Below, one piece after another: positions 1 through 5,919 of a stretch of DNA of 5,919 bases. The position numbers and the translations under genes are program-made. This DNA is from an uncultured Collinsella sp. GTDB lineage: Bacteria; Actinomycetota; Coriobacteriia; Coriobacteriales; Coriobacteriaceae. Numbering within the stretch: position 1 is the stretch's first letter; every line of letters starts with the position of its first letter. Below the pieces are notes generated by a model. The model had not been told where the DNA came from. It did no database searches and was given only the letters and a program-made list of their open reading frames with translations. The stretch is taken from the NCBI GenBank assembly GCA_900754435.1, contig CAAECT010000124.1, positions 1-5,919 of the forward strand, written 5' to 3'.

Positions 1-2563
1 TGGCCTCAATCACGTAGACGGTCTCGCCCTTGATGGCGTACTGCACGTTGACCAAGCCGCGTACGCCCAGCGCCATCGCGATGCGGCGCGTGGTCTCGCG
101 AAGCTTTGCCTGCAGGCTCTCGCTAAAGCTGAACGGCGGTATGCAGGTCGCAGAGTCGCCAGAGTGAATACCGGCCTCCTCGATATGCTCCAGAATGCCG
201 CCGATGTAGACCTCTTCGCCGTCGCACAGAGCGTCGACGTCGGACTCGATCGCACCCTCCAGGAAGCGGTCCAGATACACCGGGTAGTCGGGGCTAATGC
301 GCGCAGCCTCGGCCATGTAATCGCGCAGATGCTCGGCATCGTAGGCGATCATCATGCCGCGGCCGCCCAGCACGTAGCTCGGACGCACCAGCAGCGGGTA
401 GCCAATGTGCGCGGCCACGGCCTCGGCCTCCTCAAACGAGGTTGCCTGGCCCGCCGGCGGGTACATGATGCCCAGCTTGTCGAGCAGGGCGGCAAAGCGC
501 TCGCGGTCCTCGGCAAAGTCGATGGCATCGGGCTTGGTGCCCATAATGTTCACGCCGCTCTCCTCGAGCATGCGCGCCAGCTTAAGCGGAGTCTGGCCGC
601 CGAGCGTCACCACGACGCCGTCGGGTCGCTCAACATCGATGACATCCATGACGTCCTCGTAGGTGAGCGGCTCAAAGTACAAGCGGTCGGACGTGTCGTA
701 GTCGGTCGAAACAGTCTCGGGATTGCAGTTGACCATGATGGTCTCGAAGCCGCGGGCAGCCAGCGCGTAGCTCGCGTGCACGCAGCAGTAATCGAACTCG
801 ATACCCTGGCCAATGCGGTTGGGACCGGCGCCCAGAATCATGGCCTTGGGCTTGTCCGCCGGCGTGGTCTCGTCGGGGGCAACGCACTTCTTGGCATCCG
901 GGCTCGTGCGGTAGATGTTCTCGTACGTCTTGTAGTGGTACTCCGTGGTGCTCGAGAACTCCGCAGCGCAGGTATCGACCGTCTTCATGCTGGGAACCAC
1001 GCCCAGACCCTTGCGATAGGCGCGCACAAAGCGCTCGTCCGAGCCGGTCAGCGCGGCGATCTCGGCGTCACTCGTGCCGTACTGCTTGAGCAGGCGCATC
1101 GCGTCGGCGTCGATATCCTCCACACGCAGGCCGCGGATGCTCTCCTGGACCTGCACCATGTCGTTGATACGGTTGAGGTACCACGGATCAATGCCGCAGA
1201 TGGCATGGATGCGGGCGATATCCCAGCCGCGACGCAGGGCCTCGACCACAAAGAAGATGCGGTGCTCGGTCGGGGTGCCCACGGCCTGGGTGAGTTCATC
1301 GTCGCTCAGTTTATCGGCACCCTCCTTGCCACCGGCGCAAATGCCCTGGTGTCCGTCCTCCAGCGAGCGCATGGCCTTGCCAAAGGCCTCCTCAAAGGTG
1401 CGGCCGATCGCCATGATCTCGCCCACGGCCTTCATACGCGTGGTGAGCGTGGGATCGGTACCCTTGAACTTCTCGAAGGCAAAGCGCGGCACCTTGACCA
1501 CACAGTAGTCGATTGTGGGCTCAAAGCAGGCGGGCGTTGCCTTAGTGATGTCGTTGACGATCTCGTCGAGCGTGTAGCCCACAGCCAGGCGCGCGGCGGC
1601 CTTAGCGATAGGGAAACCCGTGGCCTTGGAGGCCAGCGCGGACGAACGGCTCACGCGCGGGTTCATCTCGATGACGATCAAGCGACCGGTGTTGGGGTTC
1701 ACGGCAAACTGCACGTTGGAGCCACCGGTCTCGACGCCGATCTTCTCCAGAATGGCGAGCGAGGCCACGCGCATGCGCTGATACTCCAGGTCGGAGAGGG
1801 TCTGCGCCGGCGCCACGGTGATGGAGTCGCCGGTATGCACACCCATGGGGTCGAGGTTCTCGATGGAGCACACGATGATGCCGTTACCGGCGTGGTCACG
1901 CATGACCTCCATCTCGTACTCTTTCCAGCCCTCGATGGATTCCTCGACCAGCACCTCGTGGGCGGGCGAGAGCTCCAGGCCCTGGCTCACGATGGAGACG
2001 AGCTCCTCGTGGGTGTGCGCGATGCCACCACCGGCGCCGCCGAGGGTAAAGCTCGGACGCAGCACGCAGGGATATCCCACGCGCTCGGCGATGGCCTCGG
2101 CGTCTGCCACGCTGTAGGCATAGCCTGAGCGCGCGACCTCCAGGCCGATCTCGGCCATGGCTTCGTTAAAGAGCTTGCGATCCTCACCGCGCTCGATGGC
2201 GGCAAGGTCGCAGCCGATCATCTCGACGCCGTACTTGTCGAGCGTGCCGTCTTTCGCCAGCTCGACGGCGGCGTTCAGACCGGTCTGGCCGCCCAGCGTG
2301 GGCAGCAGCGCGTCCGGGCGCTCTTTCTTGATCACGCGCTCGATAAACTCGGCGGTGATGGGCTCAACATAGGTGCGGTCGGCCAAGCCCGGATCGGTCA
2401 TGATGGTCGCCGGGTTGGAGTTGACCAGGATGACCTCAAAGCCATCCTCCTTGAGCACCTTGCAGGCCTGGGCGCCGGAGTAGTCGAACTCGCAGGCCTG
2501 GCCGATAACGATGGGGCCCGAACCAATGACGAGGATACGCTTGATGTCAGTACGTTTCGGCAT
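1..2563 (-). CDS. carB: Carbamoyl-phosphate synthase large subunit CarB, N-terminal 854 residues (3' end outside window)
   Basis: CarB makes carbamoyl phosphate in the cytoplasm from bicarbonate, two ATP and the ammonia delivered by CarA. The start is ATG at 2563-2561, one base after the carA stop, with a GAGGAG ribosome binding site inside the carA end (about 2571-2576). The N-terminus [20 protein letters not shown] is almost that of E. coli CarB. In the first ATP-grasp half, Arg129, Arg169, Glu215, Glu299 and Asn301 fall at the same numbers as the known E. coli ligands. The second half opens with [20 protein letters not shown], and [11 protein letters not shown] follows later. The frame is open to the edge and stops at YVIEA (Glu853, equal to E. 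coli Glu841), just before the expected NPR. Missing are the end of the carbamoyl-phosphate domain and the whole C-terminal allosteric domain, roughly 220 residues. A 12-residue insertion lies in the linker between the halves. Translational coupling to carA is likely. Confidence 0.98.
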   Translation of the reverse strand, partial: MPKRTDIKRILVIGSGPIVIGQACEFDYSGAQACKVLKEDGFEVILVNSNPATIMTDPGLADRTYVEPITAEFIERVIKKERPDALLPTLGGQTGLNAAVELAKDGTLDKYGVEMIGCDLAAIERGEDRKLFNEAMAEIGLEVARSGYAYSVADAEAIAERVGYPCVLRPSFTLGGAGGGIAHTHEELVSIVSQGLELSPAHEVLVEESIEGWKEYEMEVMRDHAGNGIIVCSIENLDPMGVHTGDSITVAPAQTLSDLEYQRMRVASLAILEKIGVETGGSNVQFAVNPNTGRLIVIEMNPRVSRSSALASKATGFPIAKAAARLAVGYTLDEIVNDITKATPACFEPTIDYCVVKVPRFAFEKFKGTDPTLTTRMKAVGEIMAIGRTFEEAFGKAMRSLEDGHQGICAGGKEGADKLSDDELTQAVGTPTEHRIFFVVEALRRGWDIARIHAICGIDPWYLNRINDMVQVQESIRGLRVEDIDADAMRLLKQYGTSDAEIAALTGSDERFVRAYRKGLGVVPSMKTVDTCAAEFSSTTEYHYKTYENIYRTSPDAKKCVAPDETTPADKPKAMILGAGPNRIGQGIEFDYCCVHASYALAARGFETIMVNCNPETVSTDYDTSDRLYFEPLTYEDVMDVIDVERPDGVVVTLGGQTPLKLARMLEESGVNIMGTKPDAIDFAEDRERFAALLDKLGIMYPPAGQATSFEEAEAVAAHIGYPLLVRPSYVLGGRGMMIAYDAEHLRDYMAEAARISPDYPVYLDRFLEGAIESDVDALCDGEEVYIGGILEHIEEAGIHSGDSATCIPPFSFSESLQAKLRETTRRIAMALGVRGLVNVQYAIKGETVYVIEA

Positions 2564-2564
2564 G

Positions 2565-4004
2565 TTAGTTCTCCTCGGTCTCAGCGGTCTCGGACTCAGC
2601 AAAGTTCCAGCCAGCCAGGCGATCCTTCGCGGTGTCGATGTCCAGGTAGTTCTCCTCGCCGTCCATGAGTCGCGTAAAGGCGGTAAAGAGATAGTGGGCA
2701 TCGGTGGGGCCAGGCGAGGCCTCGGGGTGGTACTGGACCGAGAAGCACGGTGCGTCGAGCAGCTGGATGCCCTCGGCGGTGCCGTCGTTGAGGTTCACAT
2801 GTGTCAGGCGAATGCGACCAAAGCGCTCGTTCATCACGACCGGCGCGATTCCGCGGCGCACCCAGACGCGCAGATCTCCATCGGCCGCATGCTCGGTCTC
2901 GCCGCCGGAAAGCTCGGAGACAAGCTTGCCCAAGCTGGGGAACAGCAGGCCAAAGCCATGGTTTTGCGCGGTGATCTCCACACGGCGGCTTACCAGGTTC
3001 ATAACCGGCTGGTTGCCACCGCGGTGACCGAACTTAAGCTTTTCCATCTGGGCGCCGCAGGCCAGGCTGATCATCTGGTGACCAAGACAAATACCAAAGA
3101 CCGGCACCTTGCCGATCAGCTGCTGCACCTGCTCGTAGGTCTCCACCACGGCGTCGGGGTCGCCGGGGCCATTGGACAAAAAGACGCCGTCGGGATTCAT
3201 GTCGAGCACCTGCTGGGCAGGCGTGTCCCACGGCACGACGGTAAGGTCGCAGCCGGCGCGGACCAGCCCCTCCAGAATGCCGCGCTTCACACCGCAGTCG
3301 TATGCGACCACTTTGTGACGGGCAGGAGCGGCAGCCGAAAGCGCAAAGTCATGCGTGGCAGGCAGATCGGCGGCCACAAACTCGTGAGGTACGGGGCAAC
3401 TTACGGTCTTGACCAGGTTCTCGCCTACCAGCGTGGGCGCTGCGGCCAGACGCTCGGCAAGCTCGTCGACGTCGAAGATCTCGGTCGAGATAATGCCCAT
3501 CTTGGAACCATTGTCGCGCAGATGGCGCACCAGAGCGCGGGTGTCGACGCCCTCGATAGCGACGATGCCGTGGGCGCGCAGATACTCCGGCACGCTGACG
3601 GCCGAGCGCCAGTTAGAAGGCGTGGTGCACATGTCGCGAACGATCATGCCGCGCATAGCCGGAGCGCTCGCAGGGCGCACGGCGTCGCCGGGGAAGGCCG
3701 ACTGGACGTCGGTCTCGTCGATACCGTAGTTGCCGATCTGCGGATAGGTCATGGTTACGATTTGGCCGGCATAACTCGGGTCGGTCATGACCTCAAAGTA
3801 GCCCTCGAGCGAGGTGTTGAAGCAAACTTCGCCGGTCGCGGTGCCCTCAGCGCCGCATGCACGTCCATAAAAAATGGTCCCATCCTCAAGATACAGGATG
3901 CAGGGACCGCAGGTGCCCTTGCTGGTTTTGGCCAGCATACGCTGGCAAAGCTCGCTGGGCGCGAAGGTGCGGGCGGCAGCGCCCGCGGTATGGTTGTTCG
4001 CCAT
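2565..4004 (-). CDS. carA: Carbamoyl-phosphate synthase small (glutaminase) subunit CarA, 479 residues
   Basis: CarA hydrolyses glutamine and passes ammonia through a tunnel to CarB. The N-terminal small-subunit domain is seen at about residues 34-200 ([39 protein letters not shown]). The class I glutamine amidotransferase domain follows at about 231-445, with LSNGPGDPD, the nucleophile Cys306 in [23 protein letters not shown], and His426 and Glu428 in HPEASPGP, so the triad is complete. The start at 4004 is chosen because AAGGAG (4014-4009) sits four bases before this ATG; the GTG at 4025 would place that site inside the coding region. The protein is long: E. coli CarA has 382 residues. By eye alignment the extra length is about 30 residues at the N-terminus, 36 between NHGF (348-351) and THVNLNDG (401-408), and 24 at an acidic C-terminus. 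Expression is probably controlled by the leader stem-loop at 4011-4041. Confidence 0.98.
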   Translation of the reverse strand: MANNHTAGAAARTFAPSELCQRMLAKTSKGTCGPCILYLEDGTIFYGRACGAEGTATGEVCFNTSLEGYFEVMTDPSYAGQIVTMTYPQIGNYGIDETDVQSAFPGDAVRPASAPAMRGMIVRDMCTTPSNWRSAVSVPEYLRAHGIVAIEGVDTRALVRHLRDNGSKMGIISTEIFDVDELAERLAAAPTLVGENLVKTVSCPVPHEFVAADLPATHDFALSAAAPARHKVVAYDCGVKRGILEGLVRAGCDLTVVPWDTPAQQVLDMNPDGVFLSNGPGDPDAVVETYEQVQQLIGKVPVFGICLGHQMISLACGAQMEKLKFGHRGGNQPVMNLVSRRVEITAQNHGFGLLFPSLGKLVSELSGGETEHAADGDLRVWVRRGIAPVVMNERFGRIRLTHVNLNDGTAEGIQLLDAPCFSVQYHPEASPGPTDAHYLFTAFTRLMDGEENYLDIDTAKDRLAGWNFAESETAETEEN

Positions 4005-4008
4005 AATT

Positions 4009-4014
4009 CTCCTT
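4009..4014 (-). promoter_or_regulatory. carA ribosome binding site, partly sequestered by the leader stem-loop
   Basis: The minus strand reads AAGGAG, then AATT, then the carA ATG. Four of its six bases (4014-4011, AAGG) can pair with CCUU in the leader, as the lower stem of the proposed PyrR-binding loop. It decides the carA start over the in-frame GTG at 4025. Confidence 0.85.
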
Positions 4015-4041
4015 CCCGGTCTCACAGGACCGGCTTAAAGG
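4011..4041 (-). promoter_or_regulatory. PyrR-binding-loop-like stem-loop in the carA leader RNA
   Basis: Seen in the sequence, read as RNA on the minus strand: lower stem CCUUU (4041-4037) pairs with GAAGG (4015-4011, one U-G wobble). Next come a three-base purine bulge AAG (4036-4034) on the 5' side and an upper stem CCGGUC (4033-4028) pairing perfectly with GACCGG (4021-4016), closed by the hexaloop CUGUGA (4027-4022). Known of the family: PyrR sites in pyr leaders have consensus ARUCCNGNGAGGYU, a CNGNGA hexaloop and a purine-rich internal bulge. This element fits the loop exactly and 11 of the 14 consensus positions. Inference: the lower stem takes in the carA ribosome binding site, so PyrR bound with UMP or UTP would hold it closed and reduce CarA (and coupled CarB) synthesis. 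A chance hairpin is the alternative, but loop, bulge, position and target gene all agree. No pyrR gene is in the window. Confidence 0.78.
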
Positions 4042-4054
4042 TGTGTAGTTAGGC

Positions 4055-4076
4055 CTCGCGGTATTGTAACCGCAAG
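4055..4076 (-). repeat. Inverted repeat around TACAAT in the carAB upstream region
   Basis: On the minus strand CTTGCGGT and ACCGCGAG flank TACAAT; five inner pairs (GCGGT/ACCGC) are perfect and the outer part allows one G-U wobble at RNA level. No T-run follows, so it is not an intrinsic terminator. It could be a DNA operator over a -10 box or a second leader hairpin; the sequence does not decide. Confidence 0.45.
4063..4068 (-). promoter_or_regulatory. Possible -10 element of the carAB promoter
   Basis: TACAAT on the minus strand matches TATAAT at five of six positions. Initiation about seven bases on, near 4056, would give a leader of roughly 50 bases that contains the whole proposed PyrR stem-loop. 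There is no convincing -35 at 16-18 bases (nearest is TTAACG at 4094-4089, 20 bases away). A competing weak pair is TTAAAA (4151-4146) with CATAAT (4127-4122), spacing 18. Confidence 0.3.
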
Positions 4077-4093
4077 CATGCCTCATGGCGTTA

Positions 4094-4118
4094 ATTTCAT
4101 CGAAATGTTTACGAAATG
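4094..4118. repeat. AT-rich repeat cluster upstream of carAB (possible operator)
   Basis: On the plus strand CGAAATG occurs at 4101-4107 and again at 4112-4118, 11 bases start to start, which is about one helical turn. The first copy also forms an inverted repeat, ATTTC-ATC-GAAAT, at 4094-4106. The cluster lies just upstream of the possible -10 element in a locally AT-rich stretch, as expected for a transcription factor site. No known regulator is recognised. Confidence 0.3.
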
Positions 4119-4161
4119 ATAATTATGACTTTCTATGCATAATGTTTTTAATCCCCGTCCC

Positions 4162-4203
4162 AGAAAAATCATCCCGCGGGGCTTGTGGCTCACGCGGGAT
4201 GAT
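4162..4203 (-). terminator. Intrinsic terminator of the upstream ABC exporter/membrane protein operon
   Basis: On the minus strand ATCATCCCGCG (4203-4193) pairs perfectly over 11 bases with CGCGGGATGAT (4178-4168), with a 14-base loop, followed at once by TTTTTCT. It begins six bases after the stop codon of the 321-residue gene. It separates that unit from carAB, which therefore needs its own promoter in 4005-4161. Confidence 0.93.
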
Positions 4204-4209
4204 GGCGTC

Positions 4210-5175
4210 TTATTTTTTCTTGTCCTGCTCCAGCAGTTCGGACGGTGTGCGATCGGGCTTGCCGCCACGGAAAATCTCGCGGCCATGCAGACGATGCTCC
4301 AGATCGCGCTCGGCTTTTTCCTCGTCAATCTTGGTCTGGCTCACCACCGGGTCCTCAATCAACGACGACACCGAGTTCACCTGCTTCTGAATGCGCTCGG
4401 CGATGGTGTCATCCATACTCACGATGCGCATCTTCCAGTCGATACTCGTGGCGTTGGATGAGCTCTTGGTCCACACGAACGTCAAAATGGCGCTCTGGTG
4501 GCCGCGCGCGGGGAACATGCCAAAGAAGGAATCGTGCTGAATGTTGCTATCCTCGTCGATATAGGCGTGAACGTTATACACCACGCGGTCGATCTTATCG
4601 TTGAGCAACGCGTTGGTCGCAAGCGCCGCGGCCTGAATCTGCCCGTTGGACAGCAGCTCGAGCTCGTTGGCAGACGATGTGTCCAACACCGTCACCTCGA
4701 CCGTGCCCGTGCGTTCATCGGCTTCATCGACGGTAAAGTCGAGCGGGAACTGCGTAAAGCCGTTGCCCCATTCAAGTCCACCCTTGAGCGCGGTCGAAAC
4801 GGTATCGACCGAAACGCTCTCGGACAGGTTGGCGGTGTTCAGACGACGCATCACGCCGTAGCCAATCTGCATGCCCACGATCAGCACCAAAATACCGATG
4901 ACCACGGCCATCGCGGTCTTCGTAATGGTATGGCTCACCTGCGAGCCCGAAGGATCGTCCTCGGACAGCGGGTCGATATGTTTTGCCTGGCTCGCGCGGT
5001 CCTCGCTGCGCAGCTGCGCTAGCGCCGCTTTGTCACCGCGCTTGGCCGCAGCCTCCTTCTCACGCATGCGCTCGGTACGCTTTTTGGCGAGCGTGGGATC
5101 CAAGACGCCGGATGCATCGATTTCGGAGAATAACTCCGTCACTTCTTCCGGAGTCAAAGGGTTCTTGTCAGCCAT
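4210..5175 (-). CDS. Single-pass membrane protein of unknown function, 321 residues
   Basis: I do not recognise a family. Residues 1-86 are highly charged and probably cytoplasmic, with a basic, Ala-rich, likely helical part at 30-66 (KKRTERMREKEAAAKRGDK) and an acidic part at 68-77. One hydrophobic segment at about 87-109 (TAMAVVIGILVLIVGMQIGY) is the membrane span, followed by MRRL. Residues 110-255 look like a folded domain with beta-strand-like stretches (TGTVEVTVLD, ILTFVWTK, IDWKMRIVSM). Residues 256-321 are charged, helical and end in DKKK. There is no signal peptide, cysteine or lipobox. Orientation is uncertain because basic residues flank both sides of the span; N-in is my guess. 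The ATG at 5175 has AGGAAG just upstream, and the gene starts 19 bases after the ABC gene stop, so co-transcription is likely. A role tied to the exporter is only inferred from position. Confidence 0.9.
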   Translation of the reverse strand: MADKNPLTPEEVTELFSEIDASGVLDPTLAKKRTERMREKEAAAKRGDKAALAQLRSEDRASQAKHIDPLSEDDPSGSQVSHTITKTAMAVVIGILVLIVGMQIGYGVMRRLNTANLSESVSVDTVSTALKGGLEWGNGFTQFPLDFTVDEADERTGTVEVTVLDTSSANELELLSNGQIQAAALATNALLNDKIDRVVYNVHAYIDEDSNIQHDSFFGMFPARGHQSAILTFVWTKSSSNATSIDWKMRIVSMDDTIAERIQKQVNSVSSLIEDPVVSQTKIDEEKAERDLEHRLHGREIFRGGKPDRTPSELLEQDKKK

Positions 5176-5194
5176 AAACTTCCTGTCATATCAA

Positions 5195-5919
5195 TCAGTC
5201 GAGCTCGTGCGCACGCGCACCTTCGAACTGCATTCGATAGTAACGGGCATAGGTGCCGCCACGGGCGAGAAGCTCCTCGTGCGTGCCACGCTCCACAACG
5301 CGACCATGCTCAACGGTCGCAATCTCATCGGCATGCTTAATGGTCGAAAGACGGTGGGCGATAATAATCGTGGTGCGGCCGCGTGCCAGCTCTTCGAGTG
5401 ACTCCTGCACCGCCTCCTCGCTCTCGTTATCCAAAGCGCTCGTCGCCTCGTCCAAAATCAGGATCTTGGGGTTCTTGAGAAACACGCGCGCGATGGCAAC
5501 GCGCTGCTTCTGTCCGCCCGAAAGACGGCTGCCGCGCTCGCCCACCACGGTGTCGTAGCCCTGCGGAAGCGACTCGATAAAGGCATCGATGTTGGCGCGA
5601 CGGGCGGCCTCGGCGATCTCTTCCGCCGTGGCGCCCGGCTTGCCGTAGGCGATGTTCTCGCCAATCGTACCGTCAAATAGATAGACATCCTGCTGCACCA
5701 GGCCGATGGCGCGGCGCAGGCTCTGCTGCGTCACATCGCGCACGTCCTGGCCGTCGATGCTAATGGATCCGGCAGCCACGTCATAAAAGCGCGGCAGCAG
5801 CGAACAGGTCGTGGACTTGCCACCGCCCGAAGGGCCAACCAGCGCGATGGTCTGCCCGGGCTTGATGGACAGATTCATATGGTCGATAACGGGACGCTCG
5901 TCGGCATAGCCCTCGCCCA
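5195..5919 (-). CDS. ABC exporter, C-terminal nucleotide-binding domain (5' end outside window)
   Basis: This is the ATP-hydrolysing end of a membrane exporter, probably a half-transporter of the MsbA/MdlB/LmrA type (ABCB-like), where an N-terminal six-helix membrane domain precedes the ATPase; that part is cut off. About 240 residues are visible, the frame being open to the edge. Counting from the internal Met codon at 5878: Walker [10 protein letters not shown] at 15-23, Q-loop [20 protein letters not shown] at 60-79, signature [13 protein letters not shown] at 119-131, Walker [13 protein letters not shown] at 139-150 with its D-loop, and switch His175 in [10 protein letters not shown]. All catalytic motifs are intact. 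The Met at 5878 is not the true start, since [11 protein letters not shown] continues the typical domain N-terminus upstream. The substrate cannot be told from this domain. The protein ends in HELD and TGA at 5197-5195. Confidence 0.95.
   Translation of the reverse strand, partial: GEGYADERPVIDHMNLSIKPGQTIALVGPSGGGKSTTCSLLPRFYDVAAGSISIDGQDVRDVTQQSLRRAIGLVQQDVYLFDGTIGENIAYGKPGATAEEIAEAARRANIDAFIESLPQGYDTVVGERGSRLSGGQKQRVAIARVFLKNPKILILDEATSALDNESEEAVQESLEELARGRTTIIIAHRLSTIKHADEIATVEHGRVVERGTHEELLARGGTYARYYRMQFEGARAHELD

Noticed and set aside
164..2128. A 654-codon open frame on the plus strand across carB.
   Set aside because: It is exactly codon-aligned with carB, so it can only be broken where carB uses TTA, CTA or TCA. 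Its length reflects avoidance of those codons in a high-GC genome. Its product is repetitive His/Gly/Ala/Val-rich sequence without any domain, while the other strand encodes a clear CarB.
3931..3946. Perfect six-base inverted repeat GCCAGC-ATAC-GCTGGC inside the start of carA.
   Set aside because: It encodes ordinary CarA residues (around 20-25), is short, and has nothing to suggest regulation beyond chance in GC-rich coding DNA.
4005..4025. Upstream in-frame GTG start for carA at 4025.
   Set aside because: It would lie within the leader stem-loop and use the AAGGAG site as coding sequence; the ATG at 4004 has that site at a workable distance.
2511..4052. A 513-codon open frame on the plus strand across carA.
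   Set aside because: Same codon-aligned antisense effect over carA; no recognisable domain and no ribosome binding site that I can see.
3886..4086. A 66-codon minus-strand frame starting in the carAB leader, considered as a leader peptide.
   Set aside because: It has no good ribosome binding site, starts upstream of the likely transcription start, and simply overlaps carA out of frame.
4005..4161. A terminator/antiterminator attenuator in the carA leader, as in Bacillus pyr operons.
   Set aside because: No stem followed by a T-run occurs between the possible promoter and the carA ATG; the only intrinsic terminator (4162-4203) belongs to the gene upstream.
4168..4220. Bidirectional action of the terminator, since a T-rich run at 4210-4219 follows the stem on the plus strand.
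   Set aside because: No plus-strand gene points toward it, and that T-run is the lysine-rich end of the 321-residue protein read in reverse and is separated from the stem.

Overview
The window is a high-GC stretch of bacterial chromosome in which every supported gene lies on the minus strand, so it reads from the high-coordinate end to the low-coordinate end. Composition and protein sequence point to an actinobacterial relative, most likely a gut Coriobacteriia member of the Collinsella type. That placement is inference from overall feel, not from a marker gene.

Layout in transcription order. (1) 5919-5195 is the C-terminal nucleotide-binding domain of an ABC exporter, cut by the window edge. 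(2) 5175-4210, 19 bases downstream, is a 321-residue single-pass membrane protein of unknown function, probably in the same operon. (3) A strong intrinsic terminator at 4162-4203 closes that unit. (4) 4005-4161 is an AT-richer control region for the next unit. It holds repeats that could be operators, a possible -10 box, and an RNA stem-loop with the PyrR-binding-loop design just before the carA ribosome binding site. (5) 4004-2565 is carA, the glutaminase subunit of carbamoyl-phosphate synthase. (6) 2563-1 is carB, the synthetase subunit, starting one base after the carA stop and running off the window edge after 854 residues.

CarA releases ammonia from glutamine and CarB uses it with bicarbonate and two ATP to make carbamoyl phosphate, the shared precursor of pyrimidines and arginine. 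The best find is the carA leader element at 4009-4041. It has a perfect six-pair upper stem closed by the hexaloop CUGUGA, which fits the CNGNGA loop of PyrR sites, then a three-purine bulge, then a lower stem that pairs with the Shine-Dalgarno sequence. No intrinsic terminator lies between it and carA, so the simplest reading is translational repression by PyrR when uridine nucleotides are plentiful. CarA itself is unusually long (479 residues), with a 36-residue insertion between the conserved NHGF segment and the end of the glutaminase domain.
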